From: Martelella mediterranea
Lineage (GTDB): Bacteria; Pseudomonadota; Alphaproteobacteria; Rhizobiales; Rhizobiaceae
Assembly (NCBI GenBank): GCA_003001975.1
Contig: PVUG01000003.1
Coordinates: 310,001-374,000, forward strand
Direction of reading: 5' to 3'
Length of the DNA stretch: 64,000 nucleotides
Shown here: in pieces, positions 1 to 9,039 of the stretch
Position numbering within the stretch: position 1 is the first letter of the stretch
Layout: every line of letters begins with the position of its first letter
The notes under the pieces: generated by a model
Databases searched by the model: none
Told to the model about the DNA's origin: nothing
The model's input: the letters and a program-made list of their open reading frames with translations, nothing else
Position numbers and translations under genes: made by a program

Positions 1-1406
1 GGCCTGTTGAAGAACATGGCCGGAAGCTGACCCGAGGCATTGCCGATCAGATAAGTCTGCACAAACCCCTGTTCGGCAATCGAACCCAGCACCAGGCCGA
101 GAACGATGGGCGAAGGCTGAAAGCCGTAATAATTCAGCATCCAGGCGATAATGCCGAGTGCAACCATCATCTGTGCGTCGTCGATATTCGAATGAATGGC
201 GAAGGACCCGATGATCGTCATCAGCGCCACTGTCGGGGCCAGAAGCGCCTTGGGTATCCGGATGATAGAGCCATAGGCATAACGGCCGATCAAAAGCCCC
301 ATCGGCAGCATCAGGACGGTCGCGATCAAAAGGCCCCAGATGAAGGTGTAGACAATATTGGCATCGGTGGTGAATAGCGTCGGGCCGATCTTGATGCCCT
401 GCACCAGAAGCGCGCCGAGAATGATCGCATCCGGCGGCGTGCCCGGAATGCCCAGCACCAGCGTCGGAATGAAACCGCCGCCCACCGTTGCGTTATTGGC
501 AGCTTCGGTGGCGACGACGCCATCCGGGTTGCCTTTTCCAAAACTGTCCCGGTCGTCGGAGGAGCGCCGCGCCTCGGAATAGGAAACCAGCCCCGCAATC
601 GAACCGCCCGCGCCGGGCAGAATGCCGACAACCGTGCCGATGACGGAGGATCGGACGACATTGAACTTGCGCTTCATCGCCAGCCGCGTTGCCTCACCCA
701 GACGCAGGCCACCGGTCTCGGGCGCTTTCAGGTGCGGATCGCGGGTCGCCACGAGATCAAGCAGCACGGGAATGCAGTAGAGCCCGATAATCGCCGATGT
801 CAGGTCGATGCCGCCGAGAAAGCGCTGCATCCCCATGGTGTAGCGCACATCGCCGCCGACCACGGCCACGCCGATCATTGAGAGAAAAAGACCGAGGCAC
901 GCGCCGATCAGACCTTTCAGCGTATTGCCCACCGAAAGCGCGGCAATCAACGTCAGGCCGAACATGGCCAGCCAGAAATATTCCGTCGGGCCGAAGGCCA
1001 GCGCCACTTTTGCCAGCGGCGGCGCAAGCAGCAACAGCGCAATGGCGCCGACAAAACCGCCGGCGACGGAAGCAATCGTTGCCAGAGAAACCGCCAGACC
1101 GCCATCGCCCCGTTTGGCCATGGGATAACCATCGAATGTGGTCGCGATGGCAGACGGCGTGCCCGGCGTATTGACCAGAATGGCGGCATAGGCGCCGCCA
1201 TAGATCGCGCCGGTATAGATCGCGCCGAGGGCGATAAGGCCCGCGGCGGGATCCATGGTGAATGTGAAGGGAACAAGCACGGCCACCGCCATGGTCGCCG
1301 AAAGTCCTGGCAAGGCGCCGATGATGGTGCCCAGCACGACGCCGGCCAGAGCCAATACCAGATTGAACGGCGTCAGCGCATCGAGAAGATAGCCGAGAAT
1401 GTCCAT
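1..1406 (-). CDS. tctA: Tripartite tricarboxylate transporter large permease TctA (partial)
   Basis: This is the large, roughly 12-helix membrane subunit of a TTT-family secondary carboxylate importer. It starts at ATG 1406-1404 (MDILGYLLDALTPF) and reads open to the window edge, about 468 residues. TctA proteins are near 500, so only the last few dozen residues are missing. The N-terminal signature GALPGLSATMAVAVLVPFTF and the long hydrophobic runs are typical. The start lies 12 bp downstream of the tctC stop, so the two are one operon. No small TctB subunit lies between them; it may be beyond the edge. With tartrate dehydratase 3.3 kb away, tartrate or a related dicarboxylate is the likely cargo (inference). 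Confidence 0.9.
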   Translation of the reverse strand, partial: MDILGYLLDALTPFNLVLALAGVVLGTIIGALPGLSATMAVAVLVPFTFTMDPAAGLIALGAIYTGAIYGGAYAAILVNTPGTPSAIATTFDGYPMAKRGDGGLAVSLATIASVAGGFVGAIALLLLAPPLAKVALAFGPTEYFWLAMFGLTLIAALSVGNTLKGLIGACLGLFLSMIGVAVVGGDVRYTMGMQRFLGGIDLTSAIIGLYCIPVLLDLVATRDPHLKAPETGGLRLGEATRLAMKRKFNVVRSSVIGTVVGILPGAGGSIAGLVSYSEARRSSDDRDSFGKGNPDGVVATEAANNATVGGGFIPTLVLGIPGTPPDAIILGALLVQGIKIGPTLFTTDANIVYTFIWGLLIATVLMLPMGLLIGRYAYGSIIRIPKALLAPTVALMTIIGSFAIHSNIDDAQMMVALGIIAWMLNYYGFQPSPIVLGLVLGSIAEQGFVQTYLIGNASGQLPAMFFNR

Positions 1407-1418
1407 TATGCTGCGGCC

Positions 1419-2381
1419 TTACTCGGTAATCCCGAGCGCCTTGGCGCCTTTGGTATATTCCTCCACTTTACCGGCAACGAAATCGTCCATTTCGGAATAG
1501 GGAATGTCCGTCAGCACGAAGCCGCCGTTTTCCATCTTCTCAATGAATGCCGGCTGCTCGTTGATACCGGCCACGATATCGGAAATGCGCTGGCGGGTCT
1601 CCTCTGACGTGGAATCGGGAACGGCGACGCCGCGATAGGCCCCGCCGACGAGGTCATAGCCCAGTTCCTTGAAGGTCGGCACATCCGGGAAAGCCGGCAT
1701 CCGCTCTTCGGAGGCCACAGCCAGCATGCGCAATTCATCGCCCTGATTGACCGCCGAGGTGGCATAGTTGAAACCGGCCGTCGTCTGGCCGCCGAGGATC
1801 GCCGTCAGCGACGGGCTGGTGCCCGAAAACGGAACATAGGTTGTCGTCACATCGGCAAGTTCGGCAAATTGCACAGCCCCGAGATTGTTGGCTGAATTCG
1901 ATCCGGACCCGGCAAAGGTCACGAGACCGGGATTTTCCTTGGCATACTCCACCAGTTGCTCGAGCGACTGAAATTCGCTGTCCTTGCGTACGAAAATCGC
2001 ATTCGGCGTGTAGTGGAAATAGTAGACGGGCGTCAGGTCCTCGGTCTTGTAACCGACAGAACCGGCAAGCGGCTGCAGGATCGTGTGGGGCAGGTTGATG
2101 CCCATGACGGTATAGCCGTCCCCTTCAATCGAATTCAGCTGCGACCATGCCTGCGCACCGCCGGCGCCGGGCTGATACTGGATGACGACCGGGTGTCCGG
2201 TAACGTTTTCCCATTCGCTCTGCTGAAAGCGCGCCGACACGTCGGATTCGCCGCCGGCATTGAAAGGAATAATGTAGGTCATCGGCTTGGACGGAAAGCT
2301 TTCCGCATCCTGCGCGGTGGCAGGCATTGCCATCGCCGCAACGCCGAGCGCCATCACGGCCGCGATTTTTGCAGTTTTCAT
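1419..2381 (-). CDS. tctC: TctC/Bug-type periplasmic carboxylate-binding protein
   Basis: Extracytoplasmic solute receptor of the TTT transporter, about 320 aa, the usual Bug-family length. The start is ATG 2381-2379 because a GAGGAGG Shine-Dalgarno sits just before it, and the first residues form a Sec signal (MKTAKIAAVMALGVAAMAMP, cleavage after ATAQ). An open frame continues upstream but lacks these features. The mature part begins with the family's SFPSKPMTYIIPFNAGG and holds the PGAGGAQAW loop that contacts the ligand's carboxylate. It is followed at once by tctA. The divergent LysR gene at 2652 is the likely regulator. Ligand specificity cannot be read from the sequence. Confidence 0.9.
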   Translation of the reverse strand: MKTAKIAAVMALGVAAMAMPATAQDAESFPSKPMTYIIPFNAGGESDVSARFQQSEWENVTGHPVVIQYQPGAGGAQAWSQLNSIEGDGYTVMGINLPHTILQPLAGSVGYKTEDLTPVYYFHYTPNAIFVRKDSEFQSLEQLVEYAKENPGLVTFAGSGSNSANNLGAVQFAELADVTTTYVPFSGTSPSLTAILGGQTTAGFNYATSAVNQGDELRMLAVASEERMPAFPDVPTFKELGYDLVGGAYRGVAVPDSTSEETRQRISDIVAGINEQPAFIEKMENGGFVLTDIPYSEMDDFVAGKVEEYTKGAKALGITE

Positions 2382-2651
2382 GAAATCCTCCTCAATTTCT
2401 GGCAGCCCGAGCGGTTTTCCGCTCCGACCGGTTTGCAGCGCGCTGCCTGTCATGCCTTCGAGGAAAAAGGGTATGAACCGGAAAACCCGATCCCGTGCTC
2501 TCCTCCCGCGCCGATACGACTGGCAAGACGTCACCGACAACAACCACCGGACGATCGCTCCCCACGACACGACCGGAAATTGGACGGTAGACTATTTATT
2601 TGCATTTGTTAATTTCATTGAAAGAACATCATTATTGCACTGGATTCAAAA

Positions 2652-3584
2652 ATGAACGAAGGCGATCTGGCGTTTTTCGTGCTTTTGGCCCGCCGGGAAA
2701 GTTTCAGCGAAACAGCCCGGGAACTCGGCCTTTCGGCTTCTGCCGTCAGCCGCCGGCTGGCAAGGCTGGAAGGCCGTCTGGGTGTGCGGCTGATGAACAG
2801 AACGACACGGCGCGTCAGCCTCACCGGCGAAGGCGAGGCCTATTTCGACAAGGCGGCCCGTATTCTCGGGCAGATCGAGGATCTCGAAAACAGTCTGACA
2901 TCGGCGCGCGACAAACCGTCGGGACTGTTGCGGATCAATTCCACCTTCGGTTTCAGCCGGGCCTATATCGCGCCTGCCATATCGGCCTTCACAAAAATCT
3001 ATCCGGATGTGGAGTTTCAGCTTGTTCTGTCAGATGCGCCGCTGAATATCGTCGAGCAAGGCTTCGATCTGAACATCCGCTTTGGCACGCCTCAGGCAAG
3101 CCAGATGGTGATGCGGATGCTCCACAGAAACCGCCGCTTCCTGTGCGCCACGCCATCCTATCTTGAAAAACACGGCGAACCGCAATCGCTGCGCGACCTG
3201 CGTCAGCATAATTGCATCGTCCTGCGTCAGGAACACGATATCTACGACGTATGGCGCTTCGACGCTCGCGGCGGTGAAAACCCCTCGGCCAAGGTCAATG
3301 GCATGCTCAGCACCAATGATGGCGAAACCGCGCGCGACTGGCTTCTCGGCGGTCACGGCATCATGCTGCGCTCGGAATGGGACATTGCCCGGCACGTGCG
3401 GGAAAATCGCCTGAAAATCATCCTGCCGCACTATATCCAGACCGCAAACATCACCGCCGTCTACCCGCAACGCCACCATTTGACGGCCAAGGTTCGCCTG
3501 TTCGTCGATTTTCTCGGCGAAGAGATCAGGGCCGTCAACAAGGTCACGCCGCTGCAGATCGACCGCGCAATGCTACAGGCTTGA
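2652..3584 (+). CDS. LysR-family transcriptional regulator (divergent from tctCA)
   Basis: 310-aa LTTR. An N-terminal winged helix-turn-helix (about residues 3-62, with SFSETARELGLSASAVSRRLARLEGRLGVRL) is followed by the periplasmic-binding-like effector domain (about 90-295), which contains the GLLRINSTFGFSRAYIAPAI core and a DLNIRFG strand. It is transcribed away from tctC across a 270-bp intergenic space, the classic arrangement of a LTTR and its target. It therefore probably controls the carboxylate transporter in response to a substrate such as tartrate (inference). The sequence type is close to the DmlR/TtdR-like branch, but the exact subfamily is uncertain. Confidence 0.85.
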   Translation: MNEGDLAFFVLLARRESFSETARELGLSASAVSRRLARLEGRLGVRLMNRTTRRVSLTGEGEAYFDKAARILGQIEDLENSLTSARDKPSGLLRINSTFGFSRAYIAPAISAFTKIYPDVEFQLVLSDAPLNIVEQGFDLNIRFGTPQASQMVMRMLHRNRRFLCATPSYLEKHGEPQSLRDLRQHNCIVLRQEHDIYDVWRFDARGGENPSAKVNGMLSTNDGETARDWLLGGHGIMLRSEWDIARHVRENRLKIILPHYIQTANITAVYPQRHHLTAKVRLFVDFLGEEIRAVNKVTPLQIDRAMLQA

Positions 3585-3619
3585 AATCCGCCCGCAAACA
3601 GGTCAACCTCCGGGCAAGC

Positions 3620-3634
3620 ATGCACAACATGCAT
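3620..3634. promoter_or_regulatory. Small dyad upstream of LysR gene
   Basis: ATGCA-CAACA-TGCAT, 5-bp arms, lies just upstream of the GGGAGGAG ribosome-binding site of the LysR gene at 3654. LysR regulators often bind such dyads for autoregulation. A related AT-rich TATGCAT...GCATAC sequence lies just upstream of tarD near 4556-4573. Short arms make this a weak call. Confidence 0.25.
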
Positions 3635-3653
3635 AGAAAGTCGGGAGGAGACC

Positions 3654-4553
3654 ATGGACCTCGCATTGTTGGAGGACTTTGTCGAGCTTGCCAAGGAAAA
3701 GAGTTTTTCGCGCGCCGCCGAAGCGCGCAACCTGACGCAGCCCGCCTTCAGCCGCCGCATAAAAACCCTCGAAGACGTCATAGGCACCCAACTTGTCCAG
3801 CGCACAAGCCGGTCCGTGTCGCTGACGCCGGCGGGAACGGCCTTTCAGCCGCGCGCCGACGCCATTGTGCGGCTTTTCGCCGAAGCCCGCAGTGAGGCGC
3901 TTGAAATCGCCGGCCTTGCCGAGACCGGCCTGAACCTCGCCGCGACCCACGCGCTCTCCTATACCTTCGTCCCCAAATGGCTGATGCAGGCCATCGGCCC
4001 GAGCGGGATCGGAACGCTCAACATGATATCGGACACGCAGGGGCCCTGCGTTCGCGCGATGCTGCGCGGGGAAGTCAATTTCCTTGTCTGTCATCGGGAC
4101 AGGTCCGCAGCCTTCGGGCTTTCCGAACGGCAGTTCCGTCACCATGTCATCGGCCATGACCGCCTGGTGCCGCTTTGCATGCCCGATACCGAGGACCGCC
4201 CACGATGGCATCTTGGCCAAGAGAAAGGTCCGGTTCCGTTCATCGCCTATGGCCACCCATCCGGTATCAGGAATATTCTGGAACACCATTGGTCCCTGCA
4301 CGGGCGGCCCGCGCTTTCAGTAAGCATGAGTTCGGTTCTGGCCGCGGCCAATCTGGAGCTGGCGAAGGAAGGCCACGGCGTCGCCTTTCTTCCGCTGTCA
4401 CTGGCCGAAGCGGCCGTGGCGCAGGGAGAACTCGTCCGTGCCGCCAATCCCGGTCAGGACATACCGGTCGAAATCGTCATCTACCGGCCACGCTCTAAAC
4501 TCTCCAAACATTCGGAAAGCTTCTGGGAAAAGGTTCAGGATTTCGCGCCTTGA
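3654..4553 (+). CDS. LysR-family transcriptional regulator (upstream of tarD)
   Basis: 299-aa LTTR with an N-terminal helix-turn-helix (residues 2-60: SFSRAAEARNLTQPAFSRRI, then the wing SRSVSLTPAGTAF) and a LysR substrate domain. The segment TLNMISDTQGPCVRAMLRGE followed by VNFLVCHRD resembles the HypT/YjiE-like branch of LTTRs. The start ATG has a strong GGGAGGAG ribosome-binding site. It lies 69 bp after the first LysR gene and 115 bp before tarD on the same strand, so it could be co-transcribed with tarD or control it. No effector can be assigned from the sequence. Confidence 0.85.
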   Translation: MDLALLEDFVELAKEKSFSRAAEARNLTQPAFSRRIKTLEDVIGTQLVQRTSRSVSLTPAGTAFQPRADAIVRLFAEARSEALEIAGLAETGLNLAATHALSYTFVPKWLMQAIGPSGIGTLNMISDTQGPCVRAMLRGEVNFLVCHRDRSAAFGLSERQFRHHVIGHDRLVPLCMPDTEDRPRWHLGQEKGPVPFIAYGHPSGIRNILEHHWSLHGRPALSVSMSSVLAAANLELAKEGHGVAFLPLSLAEAAVAQGELVRAANPGQDIPVEIVIYRPRSKLSKHSESFWEKVQDFAP

Positions 4554-4668
4554 TTTATGCATTTTTCGCATACATTGTTGAAGAACCGGCATTGGCGAAA
4601 CACGGTCCTACACGGCTATTCTTCCCGCACCTCGCCAATACGGGACACAGGAAGAAGGCCGCCATTCG

Positions 4669-5832
4669 ATGCGCATTGTCGATATCCGGGAAAACACCAA
4701 ATCAATCTCGTCTCCGATCCGCAACGCCTATATCGATTTCAGCAGGATGACGGCGAGCCTCGTGGCCGTGGTCACCGATGTGGATCGCGACGGCCGCCGC
4801 GTCGTCGGCTATGGCTTCAACTCCAACGGCCGTTACGGTCAGGGCGGGCTGATCCGCGAGCGCTTCCGCAGCCGTATCCTGGAAGCCGATCCCGAAAGCC
4901 TCGTCAATGACGCCGGCGACAATCTGGATCCCCACAGGATCTGGGATGCGATGATGAAAAACGAGAAGCCGGGCGGCCACGGCGAACGGTCCGTCGCCGT
5001 CGGCACGCTGGATATGGCCATATGGGATGCTGTTGCGAAGATCGCGGGCAAACCGCTGTTTCGCCTGCTTGCCGAGATGAAGGGCGTCGAGGCCGATCCG
5101 CGCGTCTTCGTCTATGCCGCCGGAGGGTACTACTATCCGGGTCGCGACAACACGGCGCTCCGCCGGGAAATGCGCGGCTATGTCGACCGCGGCTACACTG
5201 TCGTCAAGATGAAAATCGGCGGCGCGTCAATTGACGAGGACCGCCGCCGCATCGAAGCCGTTCTCGAAGAAATCGGCAGCGAGGCGCAGCTTGCCGTCGA
5301 TGCCAATGGTCGGTTCGATCTCGAAACCGCCATTGCCTACGCCAAGATGCTGAGAAACTATTCTCTCTTCTGGTATGAGGAGATCGGCGATCCGCTGGAT
5401 TATCAATTGCAGGCCGCGATGGCGGAATTCTATCCCGGCCCGATGGCCACAGGGGAAAACCTGTTTTCGCACCAGGACGCCCGCAACCTGCTGCGCTATG
5501 GCGGCATGCGCCCCGACCGGGATTGGCTGCAGTTCGACTGCGCGCTCTCTTACGGCCTCGTCGAATATCTGCGCACGCTCGATGTGCTGGAGCAGTCGGG
5601 CTGGTCGCCGTCACGCTGCATACCGCATGGCGGCCATCAGATGTCGCTCAATATCGCTGCCGGTCTTGGGCTGGGCGGTAATGAAAGCTATCCGGACCTG
5701 TTCCAGCCCTATGGCGGCTTTCCCGATGGGGTAAAAGTGGACAACGGCCACATCACCATGCCCGACCTGCCCGGCATCGGCTTTGAGGGCAAGTCGGACC
5801 TGATTTCCGTGATGCACGACCTCGCCGCCTGA
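4669..5832 (+). CDS. tarD: D(-)-tartrate dehydratase (enolase superfamily, MR subgroup)
   Basis: Predicted to dehydrate D-tartrate to oxaloacetate. The 387-aa protein matches, from memory, the Bradyrhizobium japonicum enzyme characterised by Gerlt and colleagues over nearly its full length (for example NAYIDFSRMTASLVAVVTDV near the N-terminus and the GGHQMSLNIAAGLGLGGNES tail). With a two-residue offset the catalytic set is intact: K182 in KMK, metal ligands D211, E237 and E263, and H320. It is preceded by two LysR genes and faces the tctCA transporter, giving a complete uptake-to-central-metabolism route. It converges with the alcohol dehydrogenase gene; the 244 bp between them show no clear terminator. 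Confidence 0.9.
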   Translation: MRIVDIRENTKSISSPIRNAYIDFSRMTASLVAVVTDVDRDGRRVVGYGFNSNGRYGQGGLIRERFRSRILEADPESLVNDAGDNLDPHRIWDAMMKNEKPGGHGERSVAVGTLDMAIWDAVAKIAGKPLFRLLAEMKGVEADPRVFVYAAGGYYYPGRDNTALRREMRGYVDRGYTVVKMKIGGASIDEDRRRIEAVLEEIGSEAQLAVDANGRFDLETAIAYAKMLRNYSLFWYEEIGDPLDYQLQAAMAEFYPGPMATGENLFSHQDARNLLRYGGMRPDRDWLQFDCALSYGLVEYLRTLDVLEQSGWSPSRCIPHGGHQMSLNIAAGLGLGGNESYPDLFQPYGGFPDGVKVDNGHITMPDLPGIGFEGKSDLISVMHDLAA

Positions 5833-6076
5833 CAGCGCATGACCACCGGCTTGAAGAAATGGAAGGACCTTCGCGACCTCTTTGCTGTTCTATTTCATTT
5901 TCATGGATGGGCATGATGATGAAACGCGAGCCGGACCTCGTCGCCCGCCGCTATACCGATCCTGCTACCGCCACCTGCAAATGGGCAGGGGGTTCCAACA
6001 CCCGAGTGAGAAAGTTCATACCCTTCCTGAGCAGTGTCATCCGATAGGACTTGTTGCTCCGCACGGAAAAAACAAC

Positions 6077-7138
6077 TTAAGGCGAAAGCACGATTCTGCC
6101 GACGACCTTCCCCTGCTTCAGCCGGGAGAGAGAGTCGCAAAGACATGACATTTCCCGATGCCAGACAGGCATTGCCGAAAGCTTGCCTTCACGCGCCAAT
6201 CCAACAAGCGCCTTAAGTTCGCCAAGCGTGCCGGTATATGTCCCGACCAACGAAAGTGCCTTGAATGGAAGGCTTGGCAGCGGCAACGGTATGCGTCCGC
6301 CCTGCAGGCCGATGAGGACAATCCTGGAGCCTTTCATCACGCTGGCGATTGCAAGGTTGGCCGTCGACGGCAGGCCAACCGTATCCAGAACGCCGTAAAG
6401 GCAGCCATCAGAGGCCTGCCTTAACATGGCAGGCCCATCTTCTGCCTTTGACGTATTGACGACAGCGTTCGCGCCAAGCTCAAGCGCCACTTTCAGCTTG
6501 TCATCGTCTATATCGCAGACAACGATCCGCTCAATGCCAAGTGCCCTGGCGACCGTCACCGCCATCAGGCCCAGACCACCGGCCCCGATGATCGCCACGC
6601 TGCTTCCCGGCTTGACAGGCATGAGCTGCTGCAAGGCACTGAAAACGGTTAGTCCGGAACAGGCAAGCGTGCTGGCCCAGGCCGGATCGATGTCACCAAT
6701 ATCGACAAGATAGCGGCTTTTCGGCACGACAACATGACGCCCGTAACCGCCCTGCGCGAAGATACCGAGCGTATGCGGTGTCTCGCAATGATTTTCGAAA
6801 CCCGCGTGGCATGATTGGCACTGACCACAGCCGATCCAGGGATAGATGAGACGCCGCTTTCCGATGAGTGCGGGATCGGCATCAGGCCCGGCGGAGACGA
6901 CGCGGCCGACAATTTCATGCCCCATGGTCAGCGGCATCGGCATCGTGGTTTCGGCAAAGTCGATCCGCTCGCCGTCCCCCAGATCCTGATAGCCCTCCTT
7001 GATATAGACGTCGGAGTGGCAAACACCTGCGAACTCCACTTCCAGAAGCAGTTCAGAACCTTCCGGAGAGCGCAATTTGTGGTCGACCGGTTCCGGTTCG
7101 GTTCCGTAGCAACGCAATTGATAGCTTGTTGTTTTCAC
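6077..7138 (-). CDS. Zinc-dependent alcohol dehydrogenase (MDR superfamily)
   Basis: 353-aa medium-chain dehydrogenase/reductase that oxidises a primary alcohol with NAD(P). It carries the catalytic-zinc residues GVCHSD and GHE, the four-cysteine structural zinc lobe (CGQCQSC, then C of FENHC) and the Rossmann GAGGLG. GTG 7138-7136 is chosen as start because GGGAGG lies 8 nt upstream; an open frame runs on upstream but overlaps the aldehyde dehydrogenase. The gene is the last of the amide operon, 16 bp behind the aldehyde dehydrogenase. Together they could convert an alcohol to an acid during breakdown of the amide's substituent (inference). Confidence 0.85.
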   Translation of the reverse strand: MKTTSYQLRCYGTEPEPVDHKLRSPEGSELLLEVEFAGVCHSDVYIKEGYQDLGDGERIDFAETTMPMPLTMGHEIVGRVVSAGPDADPALIGKRRLIYPWIGCGQCQSCHAGFENHCETPHTLGIFAQGGYGRHVVVPKSRYLVDIGDIDPAWASTLACSGLTVFSALQQLMPVKPGSSVAIIGAGGLGLMAVTVARALGIERIVVCDIDDDKLKVALELGANAVVNTSKAEDGPAMLRQASDGCLYGVLDTVGLPSTANLAIASVMKGSRIVLIGLQGGRIPLPLPSLPFKALSLVGTYTGTLGELKALVGLAREGKLSAMPVWHREMSCLCDSLSRLKQGKVVGRIVLSP

Positions 7139-7154
7139 GACCCGGACCTCCCTT

Positions 7155-8654
7155 TTAAAGCGCCACGCCGATGGACTTGACTTCGGTATAAAGCAGGATG
7201 GCTTCGTGCCCCTGCTCACGCCCCCAGCCGGATTGCTTGAAGCCGCCGAATGGCAAGGCAGGATCAACGACGTGGTGGGTATTGACCCCGATCGTCCCCG
7301 CCTTCAGTTTTGCGGCGGCACGATGGGCGCGGCTCACATCACGTGTGAAAATGCTGCCGGCCAGACCGTAGATCGAGTCATTGGCCTGCTTCAACACAGC
7401 GTCGACACCGTCATCATCGAAGATCGAGACGACCAGAACCGGCCCGAATATCTCCTCACGCACGACAGTCATGTCCTGCGTTGTTTCCGTAAGGATTGTC
7501 GGTTCAATGAAATACCCCGTGTCGCCAACCTGGCTCCCCCCGCAATAGAGTGTCGCCCCTTCCTTGACACCCGCCGAAATATAACCTGTGACACGCTCGA
7601 ACTGCTCCTCGGAGACGAGCGGGCCAATCTGGGTCGCGGGATCGAGGCCAACGCCGACAACGAGTGACTGCGCGAATGCTTTCAGCCCCTCCAGAACGGT
7701 TTCGGCAATATCCTTGTGCAGGTAAAGGCGGGTGCCTGCCGAGCAGGCCTGTCCCATATTGTAGAAAATCCCGTAACCGACGGCCGGGATAACAACCTCA
7801 GGGTCGGCATCGGCAAAGACGATCATCGGTGACTTGCCGCCAAGCTCCAGCGAAACCTTTTTCAGATTGCCCTTGGCTACATCCAGAATCTTGCGACCAA
7901 CTTCAGTCGATCCGGTAAACGTAATCTTGTCGACATCGGGATGGGCAGCAAGTGCGGCGCCGGCCGTTTCGCCATAACCGGTCACCACATTGAAAACACC
8001 CGGCGGAAATCCAGCCTCTTCTGCCAGCTCCGCCAGTCGAATGGCGGTCAAAGGTGTCTGCTCGGCCGGTTTGAGCACAACGGTACAGCCCGCCGCCAAG
8101 GCTGGGGCAACCTTCCAGACCGCCATCATCAACGAAAAGTTCCATGGCACGATCTGACCGCAGACCCCGACCGGCTGGCGCAATGTATAAGCATGAAACG
8201 GAGCTCCGGAAGACAGCGGAATGGTTTCACCGCAAATCTTCGTACTCCAGCCCGCCATATAGCGCAGCAATTCATAGCAGAAGGCGACATCGCCATTGCG
8301 GGCGTCGCCCACGGGCTTGCCATTGTCGAGCGCCTCGAGTTCGGCGAGTTCGTCGGCATGTTCTTCAACAAGATCGCCAAGTTTCCAGACCAGTTTTCCC
8401 CGCGCAGCCGGCGTCATCTCCGCCCACGGCCCTTCCTCGAAGGCGCGCCGCGCGGCGGCCACGGCGTGATCGATGTCGGCGGTATCGCCTGCGGGAACCT
8501 GATCGAAGACCATACCCGTTGCCGGATCGACGACCTCGATGACGCCGCCGTTTTCAGCGGCAACCCATTGGCCATCGATATAGAGTTTCTTTTCACTGGC
8601 AACGAAACGCGATGCGGCTTCACCGAGGCGGTTGAGTGTGACCGGTTTGTTCAT
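7155..8654 (-). CDS. NAD(P)-dependent aldehyde dehydrogenase
   Basis: 499 aa, full family length. The active site is complete: K195 in VLKPAEQT, E270 in LELGGKSP and nucleophile C304 in GQACSAGTR, plus the FTGSTEVG cofactor turn. It resembles the betaine/phenylacetaldehyde-type ALDH branch, but the substrate cannot be fixed. Translation begins at ATG 8654-8652. It lies between the small monooxygenase and the alcohol dehydrogenase in the amide operon. The 85-bp gap before it holds a perfect stem-loop that could set expression relative to the upstream genes. Confidence 0.9.
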   Translation of the reverse strand: MNKPVTLNRLGEAASRFVASEKKLYIDGQWVAAENGGVIEVVDPATGMVFDQVPAGDTADIDHAVAAARRAFEEGPWAEMTPAARGKLVWKLGDLVEEHADELAELEALDNGKPVGDARNGDVAFCYELLRYMAGWSTKICGETIPLSSGAPFHAYTLRQPVGVCGQIVPWNFSLMMAVWKVAPALAAGCTVVLKPAEQTPLTAIRLAELAEEAGFPPGVFNVVTGYGETAGAALAAHPDVDKITFTGSTEVGRKILDVAKGNLKKVSLELGGKSPMIVFADADPEVVIPAVGYGIFYNMGQACSAGTRLYLHKDIAETVLEGLKAFAQSLVVGVGLDPATQIGPLVSEEQFERVTGYISAGVKEGATLYCGGSQVGDTGYFIEPTILTETTQDMTVVREEIFGPVLVVSIFDDDGVDAVLKQANDSIYGLAGSIFTRDVSRAHRAAAKLKAGTIGVNTHHVVDPALPFGGFKQSGWGREQGHEAILLYTEVKSIGVAL

Positions 8655-8710
8655 GATTGGATTTCTCTCTGAGATGTGTTTTCCGCCATCGGCGTGACGG
8701 CAATCGAATG

Positions 8711-8733
8711 CCGCTGGCGTAAACCGCCAGCGG
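8711..8733 (-). other. Intercistronic stem-loop
   Basis: A perfect 9-bp inverted repeat, CCGCTGGCG and CGCCAGCGG with a 5-nt loop, lies between the monooxygenase stop and the ALDH start. No U-run follows on the minus strand, so a simple terminator is unlikely. It could act as an mRNA processing or stability element. Confidence 0.45.
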
Positions 8734-8739
8734 TCGGTT

Positions 8740-9039
8740 TCAGGCTTTGAAGGACGCTTCTTCCGCGGTGATCAACGTGACGGGACCGTCAAGGATCGGC
8801 TCGGCAATCGCGAAAAAGTCTGCGACCACATCAGAACCATTGTGTCGATCCATCGCCGCCTTGTTCGCAAAGCGCTCGTATGTGGTGAACACACACGGGT
8901 CCTCCATGCTCTGCGATATGAAGAAGCCGAGCGTTTCCGGCTCATGCGCGCGGACATGGTCTGCCACGACGAGCAAGGCGTCACGCATCGTGGTTGAGGC
9001 ATCCTTTTTTACCCGGATAATTGCGGTGATCGTGATCAT
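8740..9039 (-). CDS. Antibiotic biosynthesis monooxygenase (ABM)-domain protein
   Basis: 99-aa single-domain ferredoxin-like dimeric alpha-beta barrel protein of the ABM/YgiN type. Family marks are the [14 protein letters not shown] first strand, the ...LGFFISQSMEDPCVFTTYER middle and the DFFAIAEPILDGPV end. Such proteins act as quinol or aromatic monooxygenases, or protect or scavenge reactive intermediates. The ATG overlaps the amidase stop by one base (TGATG), so translation is coupled to the amidase. Its presence in an amidase/ADH/ALDH operon suggests the substrate carries an aromatic or quinone-like group (inference). Confidence 0.8.
   Translation of the reverse strand: MITITAIIRVKKDASTTMRDALLVVADHVRAHEPETLGFFISQSMEDPCVFTTYERFANKAAMDRHNGSDVVADFFAIAEPILDGPVTLITAEEASFKA

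Noticed and set aside
5833-6076. Short open frames between tarD and the alcohol dehydrogenase
   Set aside because: No ribosome-binding site and no conserved sequence; the gap between these converging genes appears non-coding.
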